DNA of 64,000 bases from an uncultured Oligoflexales bacterium. Lineage in GTDB: Bacteria > Bdellovibrionota_B > Oligoflexia > Oligoflexales > JAPPIL01. The notes under the pieces were generated by a model. That model did not search any database, was not told the origin of the DNA, and saw only the letters and a list, made by a program, of their open reading frames with translations. The stretch lies in contig OY282434.1 of NCBI GenBank assembly GCA_958296095.1, forward strand, positions 2,510,001-2,574,000, given 5' to 3'. The position numbers and the translations under genes were made by a program. This document shows, in pieces, positions 37,241 to 46,867 of the stretch (position 1 is its first letter; the number at the start of each line of letters is the position of its first letter).

Positions 37241-37726
37241 TCACTCCCGCATTGAATTAGGGCATACCAGCGAAGTCCGACGTGTCGCAGAGCGAACGTG
37301 GTGAGAAGAGGAGACGTGATAGCTAATTTCAATCCGCAACTGTGCAGGCACGTAATCGCCCATCGACGCGGTGATATTGCGCCCAGCATTGAACTCGCTC
37401 TCGCCCGCAGGCACGTATTCAGCCTGGCAGTAGTCCGTCTGCACGTTGGCAATCAGCAGGTCAAGATTGACATAGCTCTTCTCCTCCACCTCCAGCACCT
37501 GCGCGGGCCGGGTGATAGTGCCCTTGATCTGCAACACTATGCCAGCTGTCGAGCACCTAGCTATGTGCAACGGACATATCGCCAGCTGATTCCCTCCCCC
37601 CGTCTCCACCTCGATGGTGTATGCCTCGTAAGACGAGAAACGCAAACTCTCCAACACCACCAGCTGCGCGTCGTTTGCAAAGGACACGCCTGCCAACGAG
37701 CACAGAAAAACTGCCCAGCACCTCAT
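37241..37726 (-). CDS. Small secreted protein upstream of M16 protease
   Basis: 161 residues with a Sec signal peptide (MRCWAVFLCSLAGVSFANDA, cleavage near SFA-ND). AGGAG sits 6 bases before the ATG. The mature part has four Cys (ICPLHIARC, DYCQAEY, SLVCPN) that could form two disulfides, and beta-rich sequence. No family recognised. The gene ends 3 bp before the M16 protease start, so they are cotranscribed and the product may be a partner or inhibitor of the protease; that is inference. Confidence 0.75.
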   Translation of the reverse strand: MRCWAVFLCSLAGVSFANDAQLVVLESLRFSSYEAYTIEVETGGGNQLAICPLHIARCSTAGIVLQIKGTITRPAQVLEVEEKSYVNLDLLIANVQTDYCQAEYVPAGESEFNAGRNITASMGDYVPAQLRIEISYHVSSSHHVRSATRRTSLVCPNSMRE

Positions 37727-37968
37727 AGCTAACTCCTAAAAAAAGTGGAAAACGGGACACCACAGGGTCCAGCATTTTAACATAATCACAGACAATAGCA
37801 ACAGCGCCCTAAGACAGTGACAAAAGTACTTACATCGGCAGGCCATGACGCTTAATATGCAAATATTACAAATAAAAATAAGATTTGTTACAAAAAAATT
37901 TAAAGTCCTAAAGAAAAACGACATCGCACCGATAAGGGAGGCAGAACGATCTCAAGGAGGGCTTAGTT

Positions 37969-39534
37969 GTGCGCTATTTTTTGTTGACACTGGTCTTGAT
38001 AATTGGCTGTCAGGGCAAGGAAGACAAGTCGCCTCAGTCTGTGGCTGCCGATATGACCGGAGCCGATGCTGAAGCTGCACCTACGGCTATCGCTGCTGGT
38101 CTGCCGCAGGGCATATCACCGCTTACCAGTGTTGAGGCTACAGTGAGCGGCACCGCGGCCGAGTATAAGTATGCCCTACGATCCGGGCTCGGGGAATGCG
38201 CGAGCGATAGCTACGGAAGTTTTCAGAGTCTTAGCACCAAGCTAAGTATAGGTGATCTCGGTGCAGATGGTATCAAAACCGTCTGCATTATCGGCAAGAG
38301 CAGCACGGGCAAGGAAGCTCAGCCTAAGTTACATCAGTGGCAGAAAAGTACCGCCGATCCTGAAGAAGAGGTGGAAACGCCACCTGAAGTGACCGTCCGT
38401 GACGTACGGGGGGAGTATAGCCAAGATCGCATCGAGCTGGAAATCGCAACTAAGCGCGGTGCAACTCACTATCAGTTTGCTGGCAAAACAGGCATGCTCG
38501 ACTGCGAGGATGATTTTGTCGACAGCGACTGGAGTGAGGAGCGCGCGGTCACTGCCGACGACGGGACCTTCTCACTCGACCTCAGCGACGAGCCGCTCGA
38601 TAAATACACGCTCTGCTTGCAGGCTACCGATGGCGATGGCGATGTGGTACAGGAGGAGACCTTCCAAGAGCGCTTTACCGTAATTAGCCCGCCGCCGCCA
38701 GAATCGGCAGGGATGTTGGAGATTACGACCAGCGAAAAACCAACCGCTATCTACTTTCCCAGCGCTTCCAGTAGTCATGACAAGATAATTTTGAGCAATA
38801 AGGGCGGTAGCGAGCTGGAATGGAAGATTGAAGCTGAAAGCGATGCCAGCTGGCTGAAGATAGGGGTAGCCAAGAATGATATGCAGGTCGTTGCTAGTGC
38901 TACTGCGGTCACGGGAACGTTGGCAGCAGGGGAGGAAGATGCCGTCGTCTGGGTCAGGTTAGCAGATAGGTATAAGACCGATTACCCCGCGGGCAAAAAA
39001 ACCGCAAAGCTAAAGGTCTACAATGTCAGCGGCGGCGATGATCCCGTGGTTATCTCAGTCGTTATGCGCGTCCCTGCCGTGAGTCTGAGCGTCTCACCTG
39101 TTGGAATCCCAGGTGCGAAAATAATAGCACTCAGCGCCAACAACCCCAAGGGTAGGGTTATCCTGCACAACAGCGATGGCGACAATTGGGCGGTAAAATA
39201 TCAGTTCAAGCATATGTTGCATGACGCGGAGTTCGAAAAATTCAGGGATATTGTCAGCTACGAGAGATCCAAAACCGACGACGGCAAGCATACCAAGTTC
39301 ATCGAGTTTAGCGTCAACAAGGCTAAGCTAGCCCAGCAAGCCGACGACTACACGTATGCTATGTTCTACCGGTTGATCAGCAACAGCAGCACCCAGGGAA
39401 CAACATCTAGTTGCACCCCGACCGATCCAGAAGGCGGAAAGGTAATCACCGTCGCCAAGCATGGCAACGTCACCTTCAGGCCTGAATTTACCACCAACGT
39501 CTGCTACTATTTTGCCGTATCGTTGCGCAAGTAG
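37969..39534 (+). CDS. Large lipoprotein with Ig/BACON-like beta domains
   Basis: 521 residues from a GTG start with AAGGAGGG 6-7 bases upstream. MRYFLLTLVLIIGC gives a lipobox Cys at 14. Acidic, Ala/Thr-rich after the signal; two related segments (about 55-130 and 145-235: AEYKYALRSGLGECAS and ATHYQFAGKTGMLDCED) look like repeated beta domains with matching Cys. Around 255-355 KIILSNKGGSELEWKIEAES followed by DASWLKI recalls BACON-type Ig-like domains. It ends FRPEFTTNVCYYFAVSLRK. Surface or periplasmic; function unknown. Its 3' end faces the 39544 gene with a 9-bp gap. Confidence 0.8.
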   Translation: MRYFLLTLVLIIGCQGKEDKSPQSVAADMTGADAEAAPTAIAAGLPQGISPLTSVEATVSGTAAEYKYALRSGLGECASDSYGSFQSLSTKLSIGDLGADGIKTVCIIGKSSTGKEAQPKLHQWQKSTADPEEEVETPPEVTVRDVRGEYSQDRIELEIATKRGATHYQFAGKTGMLDCEDDFVDSDWSEERAVTADDGTFSLDLSDEPLDKYTLCLQATDGDGDVVQEETFQERFTVISPPPPESAGMLEITTSEKPTAIYFPSASSSHDKIILSNKGGSELEWKIEAESDASWLKIGVAKNDMQVVASATAVTGTLAAGEEDAVVWVRLADRYKTDYPAGKKTAKLKVYNVSGGDDPVVISVVMRVPAVSLSVSPVGIPGAKIIALSANNPKGRVILHNSDGDNWAVKYQFKHMLHDAEFEKFRDIVSYERSKTDDGKHTKFIEFSVNKAKLAQQADDYTYAMFYRLISNSSTQGTTSSCTPTDPEGGKVITVAKHGNVTFRPEFTTNVCYYFAVSLRK

Positions 39535-39543
39535 CGGCCAGCT

Positions 39544-40047
39544 CTAAATCTCTTGGTCGATAACGATGTGCACAGCGCGGCTGCCGCGCTCGACCTGCTG
39601 CAGCTTGCCCACCAAGTCGCCGCGCTGATCGGCACCACCCTGTCCGTCACGATCGAGGCGCACCTTGATGTCAAAAGTGTCAGGTGGATCACTCTGCTGG
39701 CCCATCAGCTGGAGATTGTCCTTCGTCAGCGTAAAGGCATAACTGCTGTCGTTGGCAAAATCGACATTATCCCGATATGCACCCCACGGCAGAGAAGCTG
39801 GGCGTGGCTTGTTGCCGACGATGTTATCGGCTTCAATCACCGTAATCGGCACATCGATAGCATTTGCGTTACGCAAAATAATGAAGATCACCCGCGTCGC
39901 TTGGCTTTTCTCCTGCAAAGCTGGTGCAACTGCAATCGTGCCGCCGACGTAAATTTTCGTCTTATCGCCCACCAACACCGCGTAGCCTATGGCCAGCAAC
40001 ACCACCGCAGCAAAAAAAATGAAGGAGATAATCTTGATATTCTGCAT
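39544..40047 (-). CDS. Membrane-anchored periplasmic protein of unknown function
   Basis: 167 residues; one N-terminal transmembrane helix (IISFIFFAAVVLLAIGYAVL, 5-24) and a periplasmic beta-rich domain (TIAVAPALQEKSQATRVIFI; TFDIKVRLDRDGQ; GDLVGKLQQVERGS). The last part, with its R.DRDG and GDLVG elements, resembles the C-terminal domain of CcmI/CycH-type cytochrome c assembly proteins, but no other ccm genes are near and I would not name it so. It lies 3 bp after the GDPD gene on the same strand, so they probably form an operon with the lipoprotein at 40800. Confidence 0.72.
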   Translation of the reverse strand: MQNIKIISFIFFAAVVLLAIGYAVLVGDKTKIYVGGTIAVAPALQEKSQATRVIFIILRNANAIDVPITVIEADNIVGNKPRPASLPWGAYRDNVDFANDSSYAFTLTKDNLQLMGQQSDPPDTFDIKVRLDRDGQGGADQRGDLVGKLQQVERGSRAVHIVIDQEI

Positions 40048-40050
40048 CAG

Positions 40051-40791
40051 CTAACCTCGGACAATAGTATAATCGGTGAGAATCATGTCCGCACCCGCGG
40101 CCATTGCTCGCCTGGCCTCTACATCATCGGCTGGCAGGTAGGCGACCACCCGTGCCCCCTTGCTCTGATAGCGTGCAAACACTTCGGGCTCAAACAAGGA
40201 CTTGCCACACAGGCGCGCCGAAACGGCGTAAGCCTTGCCCCGCGACAAAGTCAACAGCGGTGCGGCACCCAGCAACATCGCGATACCGATAAAATAGCAC
40301 TGCGACTTGCGCGCAAAAAATTTCGCCGTGGGAAAAAGTCGACGCAACTGCCGCTCGTGTCGCCGCCTCTCACACAAGAAGATCGTGCCCTGCTCAAACA
40401 GACTGCGTTCATAGCCTTGCAACAACTCGATCGTGCGCGCTGCACTCTCCTTCTTGATGTCAAGCGCCCACCGCCTGCCCCGGTAACGGGTGACGAATTC
40501 ATCGAAAAACATCAGCCCTACCCCCCCAGGATGACGCAGCGCACTAACCTCGGCCTTGGTCAACTGCTCAATGCTGGTGTCGGGCTTGCCCAGCTTGACC
40601 AACGTGCGGTCGTGGTAAAGCACAATATGCCCGTCCGCCGTAACCCGCAAATCGGTTTCGATAACATCAAAGCCCGCCTCACATGCCGCATCAAATGCTG
40701 GGCGGCTGTTCTCCGCAAACTGCCGCGTGCAGCCACGATGACTGATCCAGATGGGCCGCTCAGGCATACTGCGCGCCTGAGTTCCCCGCAT
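40051..40791 (-). CDS. Glycerophosphodiester phosphodiesterase
   Basis: 246 residues from ATG 40791, starting just after the upstream stop; ATG 40767 is also possible. GDPD motifs: ISHRGC (catalytic His), FDVIETDLRVTADGHIVLYHD (Glu and Asp metal ligands, second His; quoted in parts EAGFDVIETD, GHIVLYHD), WALDIK with the C-terminal acidic ligand, and a C-terminal GADMILTDY. It splits glycerophosphodiesters to glycerol-3-phosphate and an alcohol. A hydrophobic stretch near the middle (YFIGIAMLLGAAPLLTL) suggests membrane association. There is no signal peptide, so a cytoplasmic site is likely. Overlapping frames make the longer ORF start unlikely. Confidence 0.88.
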   Translation of the reverse strand: MRGTQARSMPERPIWISHRGCTRQFAENSRPAFDAACEAGFDVIETDLRVTADGHIVLYHDRTLVKLGKPDTSIEQLTKAEVSALRHPGGVGLMFFDEFVTRYRGRRWALDIKKESAARTIELLQGYERSLFEQGTIFLCERRRHERQLRRLFPTAKFFARKSQCYFIGIAMLLGAAPLLTLSRGKAYAVSARLCGKSLFEPEVFARYQSKGARVVAYLPADDVEARRAMAAGADMILTDYTIVRG

Positions 40792-40799
40792 CACCCAGC

Positions 40800-41630
40800 T
40801 CAACACTCGCCAAAATGATCGGCTTTGACACTGTCGTCGATGTTGACCAACGCCACATAACACTTGCTGTCTTCATCAAAAAAATCGCTGCGTGGATGGG
40901 CGATGAGTTTTTCTGTCGGTAGCGGCAAGTGCGAGAAAGCACTCGCCACAATATCATGGCCGCCAACATTGCTCTCACCCTCGCGGGCTGCGACATACCA
41001 AGATCCCTGGCGTCGTGCAGGTATGCCCGGATCGAAGTTGAACTCGATGACAGGTGCACCCCGAACACCTGGCTCGGCGTAAATTACCTGCATGTCGTAT
41101 CTTCCGGCCTCAGAATGCAGCGGATGCTGGCGCACTACCCGCTCCTTACCCGCCGCGACAACGCTGACCACCAGCACTGCTCCTGCGGGCATATCAACCC
41201 GCAGGAAAATATCTTCAAACCGCGCCACCTGCTGCCCCGCGTCAAACTCAGTCATGACCCGCGTGCCAACCTCATGCAACCATTCGGGCTGGATACTTGT
41301 GGGCTCATGCCACCTCATGATTGCTTCTGGCAATTCCCTGCCATCGGCATCGACAACATGCAAACGCACTCGCTCGACCCCCTGCGGCAACTTCATCGCC
41401 CGCAGATCGAGGTCGAGATCGAACAAGCTGCCTACCCGCTGGGTGATGGCCTGTCCCACAGGAATATTATCGTGCTTGTGGCCTGTATCATCCGTCCCCC
41501 CACCGCCTGTCTGGTCAACATCTGGCTGTTGCTCTGAACCATCACCTGCCAGCTTGCTTTCGTTGCAGGCCGCGGCCGTGCACAGGCATATCAACAACGA
41601 CACAGAAAGAAGTGCGAGCCGACGTTTCAC
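40800..41630 (-). CDS. Lipoprotein, paralogue of the 53098 secreted protein
   Basis: 276 residues; MKRRLALLSVSLLICLCTAA then AC with the lipobox Cys at 22, followed by an Asp/Gly-rich linker (25-55). The folded part shares its plan with the protein at 53098-53940: DLDLRAMKLPQGVERVRLHV, an ARFEDIFLRVDMPAGAVLVV segment against FKNLFLREHLPDGARLIM, and a final CYVALVNIDD...FGEC against CHMLAVYIDN...FGDC. The conserved Cys pair at the end probably forms a disulfide. Function unknown. It is upstream of the GDPD gene with 8 bp between, likely an operon. Confidence 0.78.
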   Translation of the reverse strand: MKRRLALLSVSLLICLCTAAACNESKLAGDGSEQQPDVDQTGGGGTDDTGHKHDNIPVGQAITQRVGSLFDLDLDLRAMKLPQGVERVRLHVVDADGRELPEAIMRWHEPTSIQPEWLHEVGTRVMTEFDAGQQVARFEDIFLRVDMPAGAVLVVSVVAAGKERVVRQHPLHSEAGRYDMQVIYAEPGVRGAPVIEFNFDPGIPARRQGSWYVAAREGESNVGGHDIVASAFSHLPLPTEKLIAHPRSDFFDEDSKCYVALVNIDDSVKADHFGEC

Positions 41631-41685
41631 CAGATAACCTCATCGCCAAGGCAAGCTATGCCGCCGCGTAAGAAGGAAAAACGAG

Positions 41686-41761
<76 letters not shown>

Positions 41762-41918
41762 GAAAGCGCTGCGGATAATAGCAGATTGTCCCTGCACAGG
41801 GAAAGCAAATTAACACGCAAAACCACTGGCACTACATTTTTTCTTGGCGAAGCAGTGCCGCTGTAGTAGTTAGCAACCGCCCGGCATTTATCACCTCCAC
41901 AATAAGGAATCTGCCATT

Positions 41919-43172
41919 ATGTCTGAGCCTTGTCCCCGTAAATCGGTGTATGCATGGGCCTTTTATGATTGGGCTAATTCTGCCTTCGCTACGACGGTGA
42001 TGGCTGGCTTCTTCCCTATCTTTTTTAAAAAATACTGGCATGCAGGCAGCGAAGTCACCGTCTCCACCATGCACTTGGGTATGAGCAATTCTATCGCCAG
42101 TCTCTGTGTCGCTATCCTTGCACCAATTCTCGGTGCGGTGGCCGATAATACCCGATCAAAGAAAAACTTTCTGGGATTCTTCGCCCTGCTCGGTGTTATC
42201 ACTACCGCCATGTTGTTCACAGTCGAGCAAGGTGATTGGTTCAGGGCGGCCTGCCTTTATGCCCTGGCGACGGTTGGCTTTCTCGGTGGCAACGTCTTCT
42301 ACGATGCCATGATCACCAATGTCTCTACCAACAAAAATATCGATAGCGTGTCGGCATTTGGCTACAGTCTCGGTTATCTCGGCGGCGGCATTCTCTTTAC
42401 CATCAACGTGCTGATGTTCCAGTTTCCTCACCTCTTCGGATTTGCCGACGGCACTGCGGGTGTGCGGGCTTCTTTCCCGTTGGTCGCCGTTTGGTGGGCC
42501 GTGTTTGCTGTGCCGCTGTTTGTGTTGGTCAAGGATCGCAACCCTGCCGCGGTAGGATTCGGAACAGCCATCGGTAAAGGCATCGCGCAGCTATGGCAAA
42601 CGCTGAAGGAAATTAAAAAGCACAAGAACGTCGTGCTGTTCTTGCTCAGCTACTGGGTTTATATCGACGGTGTGCACACGATCATCGTCATGGCCATCGA
42701 CTATGGCATGGCGATCGGCTTGGCCGCCAAGGATCTCATTGCCGCCCTGCTCCTGACGCAGTTCATCGGTTTTCCTGCTGCACTCGGCTTTGGCAAGCTG
42801 GCTAGTCGTCTGAACGCCAAGATCGGCATTTTCATTGCCCTGGCTGCCTACTGTGCGACCTCCATCTACGGCTACTTTATGGACAGTGCCCTGGAATTTT
42901 ACCTCCTCGCGGGGATCGTCGGACTGGTGCAAGGCGGAGTGCAATGCCTGTCTCGTTCGCTGTTCGCCACCCTCATTCCTAGAGATAAAGCAACGCAGTT
43001 TTTCGGCTTCTACAATATGATGGGTAAATTCGCCACCGTCATCGGCCCTGCTATCATGGGACAAGTAGCTTACTGGACTGGCAGCCCACGCCTATCGATC
43101 GCCTGCATCTCCGTGATGTTCATTGTTGGTGGCTTGCTGCTCTGTACGGTAAGAGTTGAGGCGACGGACTGA
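41919..43172 (+). CDS. MFS transporter, UMF1/Atg22-like family
   Basis: 417 residues with 11-12 transmembrane helices. The start KSVYAWAFYDWANSAFATTV is the hallmark of the UMF1/Atg22-type MFS permeases (ydWANSaf motif), and the loop DNTRSKKNFLGFF after helix 2 is the MFS motif A region. QCLSRSLFATLIP is the usual second half motif. Members export amino acids or other solutes; the substrate here is unknown. A ribosome site AAGGA lies 11 bases from the ATG. purC follows 25 bp after the stop, so the two may be cotranscribed. Confidence 0.9.
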   Translation: MSEPCPRKSVYAWAFYDWANSAFATTVMAGFFPIFFKKYWHAGSEVTVSTMHLGMSNSIASLCVAILAPILGAVADNTRSKKNFLGFFALLGVITTAMLFTVEQGDWFRAACLYALATVGFLGGNVFYDAMITNVSTNKNIDSVSAFGYSLGYLGGGILFTINVLMFQFPHLFGFADGTAGVRASFPLVAVWWAVFAVPLFVLVKDRNPAAVGFGTAIGKGIAQLWQTLKEIKKHKNVVLFLLSYWVYIDGVHTIIVMAIDYGMAIGLAAKDLIAALLLTQFIGFPAALGFGKLASRLNAKIGIFIALAAYCATSIYGYFMDSALEFYLLAGIVGLVQGGVQCLSRSLFATLIPRDKATQFFGFYNMMGKFATVIGPAIMGQVAYWTGSPRLSIACISVMFIVGGLLLCTVRVEATD

Positions 43173-43197
43173 GTTCGCCAAAAAGGAGTTGCTAACT

Positions 43198-44097
43198 ATG
43201 CCAGCTTTCGCAGGTTTAACCGCCACCGATATCGCCCAAGTCAAAAAACACGGCTTGCAGTGGCAACGCGGTAAGGTGTGTGACATCATCAGCAACGCTG
43301 CGGAGATGTTGCTAATTTACAGCGATCGGCTCAGCGCTTTCGATCGGCATGTCGGGTTGGTAGCTGGCAAAGGCATCGCTTCAGCAGCCATGAGTGCTTT
43401 TTGGTTTGCCCAGCTGTCAGATATTGCCCATCATTTCTGCGCACAGGTGCAGCCGCGCGTAGTGAGGGTGCGCAAGACCGAGCCGATCAAGCTAGAAGTC
43501 ATCGTGCGTGGCTATCTGGCGGGCAGTATGGCGCGTGCCTATCAGCAGGGGGTACGAAGTTTCTGCGGTCTTGAACTGCCTGAGGGACTTAGCCCCTACC
43601 AACAATTGCTCGCGCCTATCATTACCCCCACAACCAAAGCGGACGACCACGATAGCAATATCAGTGCCGCCCAACTCGTCGCCGCGCAACTCTGCTCAGC
43701 CGCGGAGTGGCAGGAGATTGAGGCCAGTGCACTTCAGCTCTACCAGCTTGGCAGTGCCCACTATCGTCAACACGGCTATCTGCTGGTCGACACCAAGTAT
43801 GAGTTCGGGCGGGAGGACGGCAAGATACTGCTAATCGACGAGCTGCACAGCCAAGACTCTAGCCGCCTATGGCTTGCCGACACCTACGCCCAACGCTATC
43901 AAGCAGGGCTCGCGCCACAAGCAGTGGATAAGGACATTGCCCGCCGCTGGCTGCTGGAAAATGGTAGGGACAAGACCGTGCCGACGACAGTGCTCGACCA
44001 ACTAGGCCGCCAGTATCAGCAGTTGACCGCGCAGCTGACCACCATCACCGACGATGACCCGCACCCCGACCACAGGCTCTGCCAGCTGCTGCGCTAG
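43198..44097 (+). CDS. purC: Phosphoribosylaminoimidazole-succinocarboxamide synthase (SAICAR synthetase)
   Basis: 299 residues from ATG 43198 with AAGGAG just before it; an upstream ATG at 43156 lies in the MFS gene end. SAICAR synthetase motifs: RGKVCDIISNAAEMLLIYSD (glycine-poor nucleotide loop, quoted to 20), TDRLSAFD-like SDRLSAFDRHVG, KTEPIKLEVIVRGYLAGS, TPTTKADDHDSNIS and LVDTKYEFGREDGKILLIDE. It makes SAICAR from CAIR, aspartate and ATP in purine synthesis. The order and length match the class that is about 300 residues (yeast Ade1-like) rather than the 240-residue bacterial class. Confidence 0.95.
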   Translation: MPAFAGLTATDIAQVKKHGLQWQRGKVCDIISNAAEMLLIYSDRLSAFDRHVGLVAGKGIASAAMSAFWFAQLSDIAHHFCAQVQPRVVRVRKTEPIKLEVIVRGYLAGSMARAYQQGVRSFCGLELPEGLSPYQQLLAPIITPTTKADDHDSNISAAQLVAAQLCSAAEWQEIEASALQLYQLGSAHYRQHGYLLVDTKYEFGREDGKILLIDELHSQDSSRLWLADTYAQRYQAGLAPQAVDKDIARRWLLENGRDKTVPTTVLDQLGRQYQQLTAQLTTITDDDPHPDHRLCQLLR

Positions 44098-44134
44098 CGG
44101 TGTGCTAGCCTGCCTGCGCAACAGGCGTATTGCC

Positions 44135-46675
44135 TCAGGCAGGTGGATTGCAAACGAATTTCTTGGGAGTAAGGGTCAGAGCAAAATCATTAAGCACGCC
44201 GCGATCAAGTCTTCTGACATCGCTAACGCGCAAGCGCCATTCGCCCCGCCCGCCACGATCACGCAGGAGCTCGCTGATGTCCTTATCGAAGGACAACGTG
44301 CCGCGGCCACGTCCCTTCATCTTCTTGATTTGTAACTCTTCGCCATCGGGAGCGATCAAGCTAATGTTGAGATCGCCGTGATAGGTGTGCTCCAGCTCAA
44401 ACTTAAGTTGTGCCCGGTAAACAACCGTATCTGCATGCCAATCAATGCCGTCGACCCAGACATCGGCCTCGGTCGTTTCAAGATCAGGAATTTCCATCGG
44501 CAAGCCAACGCCTTGATAAAGCTCCTTCTGCCCTGCAGAACGGCCGATAAGGAAATTTTCCGAGAAGTGTTTCTTGCGTTTGCCGATGTTGAAATCAAGA
44601 TCAACGTTGAACTCCTGACCACAAGTTGCGTCAGCATCAACCGTAAAGACAACCGCACGTGAACTCGGTGCCTTCTCGCCCACCGCTACCTGTTGCCATT
44701 CGGCACTGTTCACCTTCCAGTTGATGTACTCGCTGGTTGAACTAACCACCCCGTGCAAGTTTTCCAACACATCATCAGTGAGATTCTCGACCCAGGGAGT
44801 TATCTCAATCCTCTCGCCCGGCTCGATGATGTGGTTGCTATTGCCATACAGTTCTTGCACGTCGTTGCGCACAAAACTAATTACCAGACAGCGGCGGACA
44901 AAGTTGGACAACCCATGTTGTGAGAACGATTCGTTGATCAGACAGAGGTTGGGTGTGCCATTGCTCAAATCAGTATCATCATCGTCAATAACCAGCAACG
45001 CGTCGTAAACATCAGTGTATTTTTCGGCTGTGAAAATCATCTGGAAGGCATACTTGCGCAAGATGGCCAGGGCTTCGTCTTCGGTGTAGTATTTTTTGAA
45101 TTCGGTGAACAAGTCCCAGAAAGTGCTGCCGATCACCATGCCCTCTGCATGCACACCACCCTTGGCATCCTGTGGATAAATCTTGTCTGGTTCGATATCA
45201 CGCACCACCCGTCCATCCAAACCAAAACCGATGCCAATAATGGGCGACTTGGTAATCAACATCGACATGATGTCGCCAAAGCCTTCTGAATAAGCCCCGT
45301 CCCTGATGCCGCCAGTGCTGGCATCAAGACCGTGCCCCCATTCGTGATAGATAATGTCGGAGATCAAGCCTGTATTGGCACAGCGGCTGTTACCCGAATA
45401 GAAGTTGATCGTGCCCCGCCGCGAATCCCAATGCGCATTGCAAGAACTAGGGAGGTTGGTGTGCGAAGGCAAGGGCTTATCAAACCAAGGGGTGGTGATG
45501 AATTGCGCGGCCAGACGAAAAATATAGTCGGTGTGGTGGAAAACCATCGACTGGGCAACAATCTTGTCCTGAGAAGGTAATACACCCTCCTGCTGATCAA
45601 CCCGCGTCTGCCAAAAGTCACCGACCTTGACACCATCGACCGCCACCCGCGGGCCGGTGCGATTGAAGATGTGCACCTTTGACCCCACAATATTGCTGAT
45701 CTCCGGCACCGCGGCTGCCGCGACAGCATAGTGCCCCTCGATATTGGTCATCACCGACGTAGGCAGATCATCTCGCGGCGGTACGTTCTGTGTGGTAGGC
45801 ACAGTCAAGCCCACGGTAATCTCAGCTAGCGGCTTGACCACCAACGCTTCCTCATACCAGCGTGGATAGACGTTAGCCCGCGCATAGCCGTCCACCAGAC
45901 TAGGAGCTTCTGCTCGTGCCCCACCGCTGTAAAACATGCTTGGCGCAATCTCAAACACCTGTCCCCTAAGCGGGTCAATCTGCACGCGATTGCCTTCGCC
46001 TAGCTCCTGCCGAAAAGTGCGCACCTTCAACAACTCATAGTGCCCATCACGCTCGACCACCCGCCACGCATAGCCGAGTGCCGTATATTTGTTCCCCCCT
46101 AACTCAGTCTCGAGTGCCTGCCGTAAACGGCGATCGCTCAATGCAGGCCTAGTCACCGCGGCGATCTGCACTTCGGCAAAAGTGCGATTGACCACCTGCA
46201 CGAGACGACCATGACGAAAACGAAACATCAATGTCGCATCCTCAACATGCAAGTCATGACGATAAACATCGAATTTGTAAAAAGCAGTGTCGTGATTAAT
46301 GAAAGTTGCATCCGTCACCATACGCAGATCACGCCAGGTCACACCCAAGACCGCACGTCCCGCGGCGACGTAGCTCTGCATGATGTCGAGATAGGAAGCT
46401 TCATCCCCACCTTGCAGATGCAAGAAACGGCCCAGATCCGCACCTGAAATCAGCCTTGGCACGCCGTTGACACGATCCCGTGAAACATCTACTGCTAGGC
46501 CCGCCGTGCTCTTGTCCGTCAGCCGTACACTAGCATTCAACTGTGGTCGCATAACAATCTGTTCTCTGAGGTAGCGTTTGCTGTCGTCTGCACCGCGGCG
46601 GGGTGCAACAAAAGCAAAGGCAGCAGACGTGATACACAGGCCGACAAGACAGGAAAGAAACCTTGAACAAGACAT
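44135..46675 (-). CDS. Secreted FTP-type zinc metalloprotease (HEWGH) with C-terminal P domain, paralogue 1
   Basis: 846 residues. Signal peptide (FLSCLVGLCITSAAFAF), an FTP-like propeptide (about 90-240: DLRMVTDATFINHDTAFYKF, VVNRTFAEVQ), then a metalloprotease domain with HEWGHG (H444, E445, H448) and third ligand E464 in SEGFGD, as in M36 fungalysins. Active-site Cys/Asn segment CNAHWDS lies just before. The C-terminal region from about 725 (VDGIDWHADTVVYRAQLKFE) ends in a proprotein-convertase P domain (GDLNISLIAPDGEE, WRLRVSDVRRLD). A ribosome site GGGAG lies 8 bases from the start. A paralogue follows in tandem at 46868; products should be exported and self-processed. Confidence 0.9.
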   Translation of the reverse strand: MSCSRFLSCLVGLCITSAAFAFVAPRRGADDSKRYLREQIVMRPQLNASVRLTDKSTAGLAVDVSRDRVNGVPRLISGADLGRFLHLQGGDEASYLDIMQSYVAAGRAVLGVTWRDLRMVTDATFINHDTAFYKFDVYRHDLHVEDATLMFRFRHGRLVQVVNRTFAEVQIAAVTRPALSDRRLRQALETELGGNKYTALGYAWRVVERDGHYELLKVRTFRQELGEGNRVQIDPLRGQVFEIAPSMFYSGGARAEAPSLVDGYARANVYPRWYEEALVVKPLAEITVGLTVPTTQNVPPRDDLPTSVMTNIEGHYAVAAAAVPEISNIVGSKVHIFNRTGPRVAVDGVKVGDFWQTRVDQQEGVLPSQDKIVAQSMVFHHTDYIFRLAAQFITTPWFDKPLPSHTNLPSSCNAHWDSRRGTINFYSGNSRCANTGLISDIIYHEWGHGLDASTGGIRDGAYSEGFGDIMSMLITKSPIIGIGFGLDGRVVRDIEPDKIYPQDAKGGVHAEGMVIGSTFWDLFTEFKKYYTEDEALAILRKYAFQMIFTAEKYTDVYDALLVIDDDDTDLSNGTPNLCLINESFSQHGLSNFVRRCLVISFVRNDVQELYGNSNHIIEPGERIEITPWVENLTDDVLENLHGVVSSTSEYINWKVNSAEWQQVAVGEKAPSSRAVVFTVDADATCGQEFNVDLDFNIGKRKKHFSENFLIGRSAGQKELYQGVGLPMEIPDLETTEADVWVDGIDWHADTVVYRAQLKFELEHTYHGDLNISLIAPDGEELQIKKMKGRGRGTLSFDKDISELLRDRGGRGEWRLRVSDVRRLDRGVLNDFALTLTPKKFVCNPPA

Positions 46676-46867
46676 AGCCGTCTCCCTTCAAGAGGTTGAA
46701 CATTGCCCGAACACCTGTAAGCAAAAGGCTGCGCGCAGCCGAAGCTTGTGAAGCGGCATGGGGTTAGTTATGTCCAGGCTTAATTTCTAGTTACTACTAT
46801 ACTATAGACACGGCACGATGACAAGCAGTGCACCGCTGGCTTTGCCCAACAGCGCACTACCGCCGTG

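Noticed and set aside
39544..40047. Naming the protein CcmI/CycH
   Set aside because: Only a short C-terminal resemblance and no cytochrome c assembly genes nearby.
39553..40818. 421-codon plus-strand frame opposite the GDPD and membrane-protein genes
   Set aside because: Antisense to recognisable GDPD coding sequence, no ribosome site, composition follows the opposite strand.
44109..44142. CCTGCCTG...CAGGCAGG hairpin between purC and the protease as a terminator
   Set aside because: Long loop and no T-run on either strand; could pair but is not a convincing intrinsic terminator.
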